Origin: DASPJR01 sp035628505
Lineage (GTDB): Bacteria; Planctomycetota; SZUA-567; H5-PLA8
Direction: 5' to 3'
DNA length: 51,535 nt
NCBI GenBank assembly: GCA_035628505.1
Contig: DASPJR010000204.1
Coordinates: 1-51,535, forward strand
Part shown: one piece after another, positions 25,997 through 33,231 of the stretch
Layout of the letters: every line of letters begins with the position of its first letter
Position numbering within the stretch: position 1 is the first letter of the stretch
Program-made: the position numbers and the translations under genes
The notes under the pieces: generated by a model
Databases searched by the model: none
What the model saw: only the letters and a program-made list of their open reading frames with translations
Told to the model about the DNA's origin: nothing

Positions 25997-26035
25997 GGGG
26001 TGTCTCCTAGAGATTATGACTGCCGGACGCGCGGT

Positions 26036-26294
26036 CCCCTCTCCCCTTGCGGGAGAGGGTTAGGGTGAGGGGTTAGCCGCTCGCGAGGTTTGTGCGCGAT
26101 CTGACAACGAAAAAGAATTTTAGAGCTGAGATTGGAAAGTTTAGATTTGAAATTGAACCGCACCGAAGAGCGCGCCGTTCGCTTTGAAATTTAAACTTTA
26201 AACTTTCAAATGAAAGATTCTGTTCTGTTAAGCCAACGCGATCAGATCTGCAGTGGCTAACCCCTCCCCCTACCCCCTCCCGCAAGGGGAGGGG
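26036..26294. repeat. Composite nested-palindrome element B1
   Basis: Outer arms are the same family as A1 (CCCCTCTCCCCTTGCGGGAG at the left, inverted at the right). The inner arms differ: AGCTGAGATTGGAAAGTTTA and GAAATTGAACC on the left, with AAATTTAAACTTTAAACTTTC and GATTCTGTTCTG on the right. I call this inner type B. It lies between a small module gene and the Ig-like gene. Confidence 0.85.
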
Positions 26295-26343
26295 AATACA
26301 ACAGCTTTCTGTTTCACCGCCCTCTGCGTCTCCGCAGTGAAGA

Positions 26344-27984
26344 TCATCTGAAAATCACCGGGAAAATCTTCTTCGACGCGTCGCCCTGGATGAACGTGGT
26401 ACTCGTGTCGATGTCCATGCCGAGCAAAAACGTCTGCGTGGCGCTGGTGCTGCTCGCCGGCGGAATGCCCGTCTGGCTCTGCGGCAGCGAATACGTCTGC
26501 AGCGTGCCCACCTTGCGCTTGCCGTCGATCTTCAGGCTGCGCACGCCCGGTCCGCCGAAGACTCCGCGGCCGCGCCGCAGACTCACGGTCTGCGAGAAGC
26601 CCTGGCCGATGTGAACCGTCGCCTGGCGCGGGGTACCGAACTCGATGTCCGTCCGACCCTTCACGTGCGAGATCAGGAACGTCGTCTTGAACGCCGTGCC
26701 GTTGGAGAAATCTGCCGCCTGCAGCGCGACGATCTGGAAGAGCCCGCCAAGCTGGCGATGCTTGCCAAGCTTATACGTAAGCTGATAGCGGCCACGGCGG
26801 TTGCGCGTGTCGAACTGAATCGCTTCCGTGCCGATGAATGTCGTGCCGAGCTCGACTTCAACGATGACCGTCGCCTTGTTGCGGTCGGCGATGTTGCCCG
26901 ACCCGAGCAGCGCGGCAAAATCCTGCTCGCGAATCTGAACTTTAAGCGTGCCACGAACCGAATCGAGCTGCACGCGGAAGTTGTTCGTGCGCGACTGCCC
27001 GAACGAATCGAGCGTCGTTGAGAACGTCGCACCGGCCACGCGGATCACGAAACGCGCGTTGGCGAAATCAGTATTGCTGCGGCCTTCGGTGTTGATGCTG
27101 AAACTGAACGTCGCCTGGCTGCCGCCCAGGAAGCCCGAGAATCCTTTGATCTGCGCGCTCAGCGTCGCCAGCACCGATTGAATGCTCTGCTCGGCGGCAA
27201 TGTCGATCGTGAAGCGCTGATCGCTACCCGCGCCGGCGCGATTCTGCGCCAGCTGCGATCCGCGCGTCGCTCGCGCAGTGAAGGCCAGCGTTCCAGGCGC
27301 CAGCGGGCGTCCGGCCAGCGTGCCGTCGCGGAAGAGCTGCAGGCCGGCGGTCTCGAGATCTGAAATCGTGACGCCGTTAAACTGCACGCTTCCGCTGACG
27401 ACACTGAATTCGGTCGCCGTCGTTGCTCCAAGCGCTTCGACGCGCGTGATGTAATCGTGCCCGACCTGCGCGGCCGGCAGGCGGTCCTGCGCGAAACGAA
27501 ATTCGCCAGGCGGGCAGACGAATCCGAAGAGTCGGAAATAGCCGTTGCGCGTGACGCCGGCGGCATCGGTGAGTGTGGCGTTGAAGCTTGCCGCTGTGTT
27601 CGTCGCGATTGTTCCGGAGAGCCGGCCGCTTGGGTCGAGCGTCACGCCCGAAGGCAGATTGGCCGACGTGAAGCGGTAGTGCTGCACGCCGCCGAGCGCG
27701 CTGATATAGCGCACGAAATTCGATCCGAAGCAGGCGTCGCCCAGGTCGAAACCGTCGGGGTCGCTTGCAACATCGCCGCCGGCCGGAAAGTTGGCATCGG
27801 CGCCCGCGGAAAGGAACGGATTCGATATCCGCAGATTCGTCCCGACGATGCGCGGATCCACACTGCGCCCATCCAGCCCGCGGCCATCGGCGCTCGTAGC
27901 CAGTGCATACGAAAAAGCTACCGAAGCGGCAAGCAGGCCGAGCAATGCTCCGTGCATTGTGTGCCGGCGATACGGTGCGTTCAT
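26344..27984 (-). CDS. Secreted protein with a putative-Ig (He_PIG-like) domain
   Basis: 546 residues from the ATG at 27984 (GGGAGG site). A signal peptide (HGALLGLLAASVAFSYALA) is followed by a putative Ig-like fold (YRFTSANLPSGVTLDPSGR, LSGTIATNTAASFNATLTD), a second Ig-like repeat (FNGVTISDLETAGLQLFRDG), and a long beta-rich C-terminal region (FSFSINTEGRSNTDFANARF). Such repeats occur in secreted adhesins of PVC and other bacteria. It sits inside the phage-type gene run on the same strand, with no other secreted protein next to it; it may be cargo or an exported accessory. No catalytic motif is seen. Confidence 0.65.
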   Translation of the reverse strand: MNAPYRRHTMHGALLGLLAASVAFSYALATSADGRGLDGRSVDPRIVGTNLRISNPFLSAGADANFPAGGDVASDPDGFDLGDACFGSNFVRYISALGGVQHYRFTSANLPSGVTLDPSGRLSGTIATNTAASFNATLTDAAGVTRNGYFRLFGFVCPPGEFRFAQDRLPAAQVGHDYITRVEALGATTATEFSVVSGSVQFNGVTISDLETAGLQLFRDGTLAGRPLAPGTLAFTARATRGSQLAQNRAGAGSDQRFTIDIAAEQSIQSVLATLSAQIKGFSGFLGGSQATFSFSINTEGRSNTDFANARFVIRVAGATFSTTLDSFGQSRTNNFRVQLDSVRGTLKVQIREQDFAALLGSGNIADRNKATVIVEVELGTTFIGTEAIQFDTRNRRGRYQLTYKLGKHRQLGGLFQIVALQAADFSNGTAFKTTFLISHVKGRTDIEFGTPRQATVHIGQGFSQTVSLRRGRGVFGGPGVRSLKIDGKRKVGTLQTYSLPQSQTGIPPASSTSATQTFLLGMDIDTSTTFIQGDASKKIFPVIFR

Positions 27985-28027
27985 GGCAATCCTCCCGGGT
28001 GCGCAATAACTACTCGGCACCTATGTG

Positions 28028-28318
28028 TGCAACTCTCCGGGGGCAGCGTACACCAAAATCCGTGCCTATTAGCTCTTGGCTCGTAGCTCTTGGCTCTTGG
28101 AACCGCAAATTCGCGAACAAACCAGGAGCTAAGAGGTAGCACCCGTCGCATTCCCTCTACCCTCCGGGGAGAGGGCCGACGTGAGCGCAGCGAACGCGGG
28201 GTGAGGGGTGAAGGTCTGATTGCAATCTGCGCGTTACCCCTCACCCGGCACTCGCATACGCTCGTGTCCGCCCTCTCCCCGGAGGGGAGAGGGAAATCGC
28301 CACCCGTCACCCGTCACT
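28028..28318. repeat. TCTTGGCTC run, type C inverted pair and R4 tail
   Basis: 28070-28140 holds TAGCTCTTGGCTC units and their inverted form. 28152-28293 is an inverted pair whose left arm starts CCCTCTACCCTCCGGGGAGA and whose right arm ends CCCCGGAGGGGAGAGGG. A similar single arm is at 47403-47465. 28300-28318 is an R4 heptamer run. No gene is seen in this gap. Confidence 0.8.
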
Positions 28319-28529
28319 GCCGTTTCAGCGCCTCAAACAATTCAGACAGATAGCTCTCGCTAATGAGCACGCCCTTCTGCGGCGCGACCTGGCCGCTTTC
28401 AAGACGGATCAGCTGATGATCGCCGCGCACGTACATAACGCGCCTCCCGCAGCCGGCGCTCAAGCAGCACAGCAGCAGAATCAAGCTCGCCAGCACAAAG
28501 CGCCGCGCGGAATTCCTGAACGTCGTCAT
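28314..28529 (-). CDS. Small lipoprotein, possible outer-membrane spanin (Rz1-like)
   Basis: 71 residues from an ATG with GGGAG. N-terminal hydrophobic helix ending in a lipobox, L-S-A-G-Cys27, then a short soluble part (MYVRGDHQLIRLESGQVAPQ, SYLSELFEALKRQ). The first 131 bp overlap the 3' end of the upstream membrane-protein gene in another frame. Nested lipoprotein inside a membrane-anchored partner is the layout of Rz/Rz1 spanin pairs used in phage lysis. Sequence similarity is too weak to name a family, so the function is inferred from architecture. Confidence 0.6.
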   Translation of the reverse strand: MTTFRNSARRFVLASLILLLCCLSAGCGRRVMYVRGDHQLIRLESGQVAPQKGVLISESYLSELFEALKRQ

Positions 28530-28629
28530 GAATCTTCTCCCGTTCCTGCCGCTGCATGCGCGCGCGCCAGAGAAAGAGAATCTCCGGCAGCGCGCGCAGC
28601 AGCAGCGCGATGAAAGGTCCCCATGCCAT
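28399..28629 (-). CDS. Small membrane-anchored protein, possible inner-membrane spanin (Rz-like)
   Basis: 76 residues from the ATG at 28629 (AAGGA site). One N-terminal membrane span (WGPFIALLLRALPEILFLW), then a charged helix likely to be a short coiled coil (RARMQRQEREKIHDDVQEFR and VLLERRLREARYVRAR). The 3' end overlaps the lipoprotein gene in a different frame. The topology fits an inner-membrane spanin, though it is shorter than most. The holin-like gene lies upstream on the same strand, which supports a lysis cassette. Confidence 0.58.
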   Translation of the reverse strand: MAWGPFIALLLRALPEILFLWRARMQRQEREKIHDDVQEFRAALCAGELDSAAVLLERRLREARYVRARRSSADPS

Positions 28630-28678
28630 GTGCTTAGTCCTTGAATGTTCGTTCAATACGAGCAAGCCGGACGCGCGG

Positions 28679-28940
28679 TCACCTCTCCCCTTGCGGGAGA
28701 GGGTTAGGATGAGGGGTAAGCCGCTCGTGAGATTTGTGCGCGATCTGTCAACGAAACAGAAATTTAGAGTTGAGATTGGAAAATTTAAATTTGAAATTGA
28801 ACCACGCAGAAGAGCGCGCCGTTCGCTTTGAAATTTAAACTCTAAACTTTCAAATGAAAAATTCTGTTCTGTTAAGCCGACGCGATCAGTTCTGCAGTGG
28901 CTAACCCCTCCCCCTACCCCCCTCCCGCAAGGGGAGGGGG
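28679..28940. repeat. Composite nested-palindrome element B2
   Basis: Outer arms of the A1 type (left CCTCTCCCCTTGCGGGAGAG, right ending CGCAAGGGGAGGGGG). Inner arms match B1 closely (GTTGAGATTGGAAAATTTAA and AAATTTAAACTCTAAACTTTC). It fills the gap between the holin-like and spanin-like genes; a partial R2 copy follows at 28950-28975. Confidence 0.86.
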
Positions 28941-28974
28941 AACACAACAGCCTCTGTGGTGAAGTCGTGTTCCG

Positions 28975-29190
28975 TTAGTCTTCGCCCAGCCCAGCCACGG
29001 TGCTGGTCGCGCCGCCCGAAAATCCATCCGCCACGCCCTGGCCGAAGACATACGCGGCGACGACGCCGCCGAGCGCCAGCGTGGCTTCCGGATCGATGCC
29101 CAGCCACGAATGGAGGGCGATCGCCAGAGCGCCGAACACGGCCACGAGGAATTTCCGTCCGCCGAGCTTGCCGAGAATTTCGAGAATCAT
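28975..29190 (-). CDS. Holin-like small membrane protein
   Basis: 71 residues from an ATG with AGGAGAG. Two hydrophobic segments: GRKFLVAVFGALAIALHSWLG and TLALGGVVAAYVFGQGVAD, with charged ends. The motif R-K-F-x-x-A-V-x-G and a D-P-E after the first span are usual for small two-span phage holin-like proteins. Holins form pores in the inner membrane at lysis. No endolysin gene is nearby. The last codons overlap the edge of a partial R2 copy. Confidence 0.55.
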   Translation of the reverse strand: MILEILGKLGGRKFLVAVFGALAIALHSWLGIDPEATLALGGVVAAYVFGQGVADGFSGGATSTVAGLGED

Positions 29191-29207
29191 TTCTGCTCTC
29201 CTGATTT

Positions 29208-29400
29208 ATGAACACGACTTCAACACAGAGACACAGAGGACACAGAGGACACAGAGAACGGCTTGTACGAGCTCCGCTGATGGCCGCGGATTCACGCGGA
29301 TCTGTTTCCGTCCGCGTTTATCTGCGTTCATCCGCGGTTCCTATAAGCTCTTCTCCGTGTGCTCCGTGGTCTCTGTGTCTCCGTGTTGAAGTCGTGTTCC
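29208..29400. repeat. R2 inverted pair with inner GGATTCACGCGGA unit
   Basis: Left arm GAACACGACTTCAACACAGA (29211 on) and inverted right arm ending GTGTTGAAGTCGTGTTCC at 29399. The inner spacer has its own inverted pair (CGCGGATTCACGCGG and CGTTCATCCGCGG). It separates the holin-like and XhlA-like genes. Confidence 0.88.
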
Positions 29401-29407
29401 GTTGTGG

Positions 29408-29668
29408 TTACTTCAAGCCCAGCCATCCAATGACCGAGCCCTGCACGGCCAGCCAGATTGCTTTCATCCATTTCAGATGAACGCGCGTCTGTTCGGCCGA
29501 ATTTTCCAGCGCCGCCAGGCGCCGGTCCTGCGTCTCGCAGCTTTTGCGCTGCCATTGGATATGTTCGCGCAGATCGGCGTGCGTGCGGTTGGTCGCATTC
29601 ACGAGCTGCTCGATCTGCGTCTCCAGCCGCGCCAGCCGCTCGCCGGGCGGGCCTTGTCCGCTTGCCAT
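29408..29668 (-). CDS. XhlA-like coiled-coil protein with C-terminal membrane anchor
   Basis: 86 residues from an ATG with AGGAGG. An N-terminal coiled coil (RLARLETQIEQLVNATNRTH, LREHIQWQRKSCETQDRRLA, ALENSAEQTRVHLKW) is followed by a short C-terminal hydrophobic helix (AIWLAVQGSVIGWLGL). That topology matches haemolysin XhlA-type proteins of phage lysis cassettes, which associate with holins. It lies directly upstream of the holin-like gene. The assignment is architectural. Confidence 0.55.
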   Translation of the reverse strand: MASGQGPPGERLARLETQIEQLVNATNRTHADLREHIQWQRKSCETQDRRLAALENSAEQTRVHLKWMKAIWLAVQGSVIGWLGLK

Positions 29669-29696
29669 ATGAATGCCTCCTCTTTTTCAATGCGAT

Positions 29697-30112
29697 TCGA
29701 ACACGACTTCAACACGGAGACACGGAGAACACAGAGTTCACGGAGAACGGCTTGAACATTTTTGTTTGTGCTGCACAGCCGGACGCGCGATCCCCTCTCC
29801 CCTTGCGGGAGAGGGTCAGGGTGAGGGGTTAGCCGTCCTTAGATTGAGTGCGCGAGAAAACAGAACAGAATTTTTCATTTCGCAATTCTTATTTGTCATT
29901 TTTCTTTTAACAGCGCTAGAACCGGCGGCGCCGTTCAGATGACAAATGAGAAATGACAACTGTGAAATGAAACATTCTGTTTTCGCACGCATTCACTTCG
30001 AGAACGGCTAACCCCTCCCCCTACCCCCTCCCGCAAGGGGAGGGGAACACAACAGCTTCCGTTCTCTGCGTTCCTCTGTGCTCTCTGTGTCTCTGTGTTG
30101 AAGTCGTGTTGT
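29697..30112. repeat. R2 arms enclosing composite element A3
   Basis: R2 left arm at 29698-29755 and inverted R2 right arm at 30058-30112 enclose A3 (29792-30045). A3 has CCCCTCTCCCCTTGCGGG outer arms and type-A inner arms (CAGAATTTTTCATTTCGCAA; TGAAATGAAACATTCTG). Three levels of inverted repeat are nested in one 416-bp gap. Confidence 0.88.
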
Positions 30113-30126
30113 GAGATGAGCGTGGA

Positions 30127-30582
30127 TTAACGGTTTTCGACCGCGTTCTGCGCCTGGGCCACAATGGGTTTGACGGACGCGTCGATCCGCTTGAGAACGG
30201 CGTCCGGATCCAGGCCCTGGCGCTTGTAGATGGGGATCAGCCACCAGCGCAGGTAATCGCGCGCGCGCCATGCGCCGAGGGAGCAGTAGAACGACGGAGT
30301 ATGCGGCTCGCGGCAGTGGATTGCGGCAAGCGCCATCTCCTGAACCAGGTCGTCCTGAATGCTCTTGTCCTGCGGCCACATGGCGCGCGCTATGACTGTG
30401 AATTCATGCAGCAGCTCGACGGCCGCATCGCGGGGATGCAGCCGCCCGTCGCCGGCGTCGAGCGAACGTTCGAGATTCTCCGCGGCCTGCGCGGAAATCG
30501 CGTGTTCCTTTGAAAGCGGCTCGCTCCCCAGCGGAGCGAGTTCCAGAACGGCCGTGTTCCCTTCAAGAGTGTTCGTTGTCAT
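30127..30582 (-). CDS. Sigma-70 region-2-like protein of the phage module
   Basis: 151 residues from an ATG with GGAGG. The core (AVELLHEFTVIARAMWPQDK, SIQDDLVQEMALAAI, then GAWRARDYLRWWLI) resembles sigma-70 region 2, including the D-D-L-V-Q-E motif and a basic-aromatic DNA-melting-type segment. No region 4 helix-turn-helix follows; the tail (DAVLKRIDASVKPIVAQAQN) is a plain helix. It could be a module-specific transcription factor or a protein that only borrowed the region-2 fold. Its upstream region holds 10-bp iterons and a palindrome, so it is probably regulated at its own start. Confidence 0.5.
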   Translation of the reverse strand: MTTNTLEGNTAVLELAPLGSEPLSKEHAISAQAAENLERSLDAGDGRLHPRDAAVELLHEFTVIARAMWPQDKSIQDDLVQEMALAAIHCREPHTPSFYCSLGAWRARDYLRWWLIPIYKRQGLDPDAVLKRIDASVKPIVAQAQNAVENR

Positions 30583-30601
30583 CCTTGTTCCTCCGCATAT
30601 A

Positions 30602-30631
30602 CAACGGATGAAATTTCATTTTTGTCCGTTG
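30602..30631. promoter_or_regulatory. Nested palindrome upstream of the sigma-like gene
   Basis: ATGAAATTTCAT (30608-30619) is a perfect 12-bp palindrome. CAACGGA (30602-30608) and TCCGTTG (30625-30631) form an outer inverted pair around it. The block lies about 20-50 bp upstream of the sigma-like ATG and beside the iterons. Confidence 0.6.
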
Positions 30632-30698
30632 AGTTGTCTTGAGTAGCGTTCAGTAGCGAATAGTTTCGATCAGTTGCGTTGAGTATCGTTGAGTTGCG
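30629..30698. repeat. Seven 10-bp tandem iterons
   Basis: Seven consecutive 10-mers of consensus TTGAGTTGCG: TTGAGTTGTC, TTGAGTAGCG, TTCAGTAGCG, AATAGTTTCG, ATCAGTTGCG, TTGAGTATCG, TTGAGTTGCG. Ten bp is about one helical turn, so all would face the same side of DNA. The last units supply the C-terminal codons and stop of the HTH gene. Phase and position suggest protein-binding sites. Confidence 0.85.
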
Positions 30699-30939
30699 AA
30701 TCAGAACATTTCATAACTTCCGCGGTCAACGCGCGAAGGTACCGGTCAAGTTCCGATCTGCGAACCAGCCACATACGGCCCAGACGAAACCCCGGTAGAA
30801 GCTTTTTGCGCAGCAACCGCTTTACGTGCTCTTGAGAAACGCCGAGCTTGCGCGCGACTTCGTGTGTGCGCATACACTCGTTCGGATTGAGCTGCACGCT
30901 GCTCGCTACCCCTTGTGTGTTTTTCTTTTCCCCAGACAT
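30670..30939 (-). CDS. Small MerR/excisionase-type HTH protein
   Basis: 89 residues from the ATG at 30939 (AAGGGGGG upstream; the open frame above it lacks coding character). The helix-turn-helix is MRTHEVARKLGVSQEHVKRL followed by the wing LLPGFRLGRMWLVRRSELDRYL, the pattern of small MerR-like/excisionase DNA-binding proteins. It is the first gene of the module in transcription order and its C-terminus runs into the iterons, so it may bind them to control the sigma-like gene. No recombinase is nearby that an excisionase could serve. Confidence 0.72.
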   Translation of the reverse strand: MSGEKKNTQGVASSVQLNPNECMRTHEVARKLGVSQEHVKRLLRKKLLPGFRLGRMWLVRRSELDRYLRALTAEVMKCSDSQLNDTQRN

Positions 30940-31500
30940 GACGCCACCCCCCTTAAGCGCGGATGGGCCCGCGCGAAAGTTTGAGCCTAGCGGTCGCCAC
31001 GCCCAGCGATGGCGCCGGCCGCCCAGAACGGGCGGATTGTGAGTTGATCTGGCGCAGAACGCGCCGTGAATATTAGGATCGATATTAGGTACGCATGAGG
31101 CCGCTGTCAACAGGCATTTTTAGAAAATTCAGGCTATCAATGGATCGCTTATTTTTCTCACAAAAGCGGCCACATAAAACATCGCAACCGATTTGTCCAC
31201 AACGACTTATATGGCCGCATGATCGCCCTGTAGATCGCTCACTTTTTACCTGCTGCTCGGCCTGTTCGACGCGAAGTCGCTGGCTTCTTCCAGCCGAAAG
31301 GCCCCCCGAGCGGCTGGACCTTTCGCCTCACGCTTTTCCCGCTGCTATATCTGGAAGAGGAGATCAAGCGCTGCGCTTGGCCGCCCCGGACGAAGTAAGC
31401 ATGGAATGCCCGCAAAACGAGAGCAGATAAATGGCATTGCCTTCGCCTCGCGAACTAGATGCTGCGCTTATCAGGCCTGCGCAGCGGGGAGGTTAACGAT
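30940..31500. other. Gene-free right edge of the module with operator-like repeats
   Basis: No convincing gene. Visible structure: the direct repeat ATATTAGG at 31070-31077 and 31082-31089; the inverted pair GCGGCCACATAA (31166-31177) and TTATATGGCCGC (31207-31218), 11 of 12 bases matched; and GATCGCT at 31143 and 31232. The stretch carries the HTH promoter on one side and that of the DUF1328 gene on the other. No attachment site or integrase is seen. Confidence 0.5.
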
Positions 31501-31674
31501 ATGCTCGAACTTGGGATTATAGCATTGGTTGTGGCGGTGATTGCCGGCGCGCTCGGCTTTACGGGAGTGGCGGCAGGTTCGGCGATGATTGCCCGCGTGA
31601 TCTTCGGCATCGCCCTGCTGATCTTCCTTGTCATGATGCTGATGGTTGTGCTCGGCGTAAGTCTGGCGCGCTAA
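31501..31674 (+). CDS. DUF1328-family membrane protein
   Basis: 57 residues from the ATG at 31501 (GGGGAGG site). It is almost wholly hydrophobic in two spans (GIIALVVAVIAGALGF; ARVIFGIALLIFLVMMLMVV) joined by TGVAAGSAM, the DUF1328 (YtjA-like) signature; length is normal for the family. Function of the family is not established; it is often expressed under envelope or osmotic stress. It stands alone between the phage module and the DUF1501 gene. Confidence 0.88.
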   Translation: MLELGIIALVVAVIAGALGFTGVAAGSAMIARVIFGIALLIFLVMMLMVVLGVSLAR

Positions 31675-31677
31675 AAC

Positions 31678-31764
31678 CGTCATCGGGTCACTGGTCAAAT
31701 GTCATTGCGTTCAGTTTCGGCAAATGACAAGTGACCAGCGACCCATGACGAGCGACGACGGTCG
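31678..31764. repeat. R4-type inverted pair
   Basis: GTCATCGGGTCACTGGTCAA (left) and inverted CAAATGACAAGTGACCAGCG (right) around a short spacer, downstream of the DUF1328 and DUF1501 stops. Confidence 0.75.
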
Positions 31765-33231
31765 TCAGGCAATGATTTCTTTGCGCACCTTCGGGTCCTC
31801 GGCGGGTCCGATCAGGCGGTTGTTCAGGCCCTGATATTTATACGAGAACTTGTGCGGGTCGAGGCCCATCAGGTGGAGCACGGTGGCCTGCAAGTCGCGC
31901 ACGGGCACTTTGTCTTTCACAATTTGATTCCCGAGCTCGTCCGTTTCGCCAAAAACGAAACCCTTCTTCACGCCGCCGCCCGCCATCCAGATTGAAAAAC
32001 AATGCGGATGATGGTCGCGCCCGAGCAGCTTCGAACCGCCGCGTTCCTCATTCATCGGCGTACGGCCGAACTCGCCGCCCCAGATCACCAGCGTTGAATC
32101 CAGCATGCCGCGCTGCTTCAGGTCCTTGATCAGCGCCGCAGAGGCCTTATCGACATCCTTGCATTTCTTCGGGAACGCCGTGATCAGGTCGTCGCCGCTG
32201 CCGGTGCCGTGGATGTCCCAGCCCCAGTCGTAAAGCTGAACGTAGCGCACGCCTTTCTCGACCAGCCGCCGCGCGAGCAGGCAATTGTTGGCGAAGCTGC
32301 CGTCGCCGGGCTTGGCGCCGTACATCTCCTGGATTTCCTTCGGCTCCTTGGAAATGTCCATCACTTCCGGCACCGCAATCTGCATGCGGTAGGCGAGCTC
32401 ATACTGAGCGATGCGCGTGACCGTTTCCGGATCGCCGAACGTCTTCGCTTCGACATCGTTGAGCGCCTTGAGCGCGTCGAGGCTGCGGCGGCGCGTCTCT
32501 CGTTCCATGCCCGCGGGGTTGCTCGAATACAGGATGGGCTCGCCTGCCGAGCGGCACTGCACGCCCTGGTAGACACTGGGCAGAAAACCGCTGCTCCAGA
32601 GACTCTTGCCGCCGGTCGGATCCGTTCCGCCGGACAGCAGCACGACAAAGCCGGGAAGATCCTGGTTCTCGCTGCCCAGGCCGTAAGTGAGCCACGAACC
32701 CAGCGCCGGATTTCCGGGCCGCGGGGCGCCCGTGTAGAGGAAAAGTTCCGCGGGCGCGTGATTGAATTCATCGGTGTGCATCGAGCGTATGATCGTGCAC
32801 TCGTCGACGATTTCGCTGAAATGCGGCAGTGTTTCGCTGACCCACGCGCCGCTCTTGCCCTGCTGTTTGAACTTGTACGGCGAGCCCAGCATTTTGGGCA
32901 CGCCTTTAATGAACGCGAAGCGCTGGCCTTTGAGCAGCTCTTCGGGGCAGGGCTTCATGTTGAACTCAACGAGCTTGGGCTTCCAGTCGAACAGGTCATG
33001 CTGCGGCGGCGCGCCGGACATGTGGAGGTAGATGACGGACTTCGCTTTCGGCGCGAAGTGCGGCGGCCGCACCGCGAGCGGGTTCTTTGGATCGATGACG
33101 ATTTCCTTATCAGCGCCAAAAGCATCGCGCCCCAGCAGCCCGCTGAGTGCGACAGCGCCGAGGCTGAAGCCGGTGTTCTTGAAGAACTGCCGGCGGGTGG
33201 TGGCGCGGGCTGCATCCAGTCTAAGATTCAT
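31765..33231 (-). CDS. DUF1501 secreted protein (TAT signal)
   Basis: 488 residues from the ATG at 33231 (GGAG at -9). The N-terminus has a twin-arginine signal (TTRRQFFKNTGFSLGAVALS). The rest matches DUF1501, an alkaline-phosphatase/sulfatase-like fold: SVIYLHMSGAPPQHDLFDWK, FGRTPMNEERGG, RDHHPHCFSIWMAGGG. In PVC bacteria DUF1501 genes pair with DUF1549/DUF1553 genes, as here in the same cluster (34953-38441). Its ATG overlaps the stop of the upstream GxxExxY frame by four bases (ATGA), created where that element inserted. Activity of the family is unknown. Confidence 0.93.
   Translation of the reverse strand: MNLRLDAARATTRRQFFKNTGFSLGAVALSGLLGRDAFGADKEIVIDPKNPLAVRPPHFAPKAKSVIYLHMSGAPPQHDLFDWKPKLVEFNMKPCPEELLKGQRFAFIKGVPKMLGSPYKFKQQGKSGAWVSETLPHFSEIVDECTIIRSMHTDEFNHAPAELFLYTGAPRPGNPALGSWLTYGLGSENQDLPGFVVLLSGGTDPTGGKSLWSSGFLPSVYQGVQCRSAGEPILYSSNPAGMERETRRRSLDALKALNDVEAKTFGDPETVTRIAQYELAYRMQIAVPEVMDISKEPKEIQEMYGAKPGDGSFANNCLLARRLVEKGVRYVQLYDWGWDIHGTGSGDDLITAFPKKCKDVDKASAALIKDLKQRGMLDSTLVIWGGEFGRTPMNEERGGSKLLGRDHHPHCFSIWMAGGGVKKGFVFGETDELGNQIVKDKVPVRDLQATVLHLMGLDPHKFSYKYQGLNNRLIGPAEDPKVRKEIIA

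Noticed and set aside
30670..31110. Longer HTH protein starting at 31110
   Set aside because: The added N-terminus is Pro/Arg-rich shadow sequence and has no ribosome site. The ATG at 30939 has a G-rich site and leads directly to the HTH.
31193..31201. TTGTCCACA, one mismatch to a DnaA box
   Set aside because: A single box with no cluster, AT-rich unwinding element or nearby replication gene is not evidence of an origin.
15952..31500. Intact inducible prophage
   Set aside because: No integrase, attachment repeats, tail, endolysin or replication genes; the gaps are filled with dispersed repeats.
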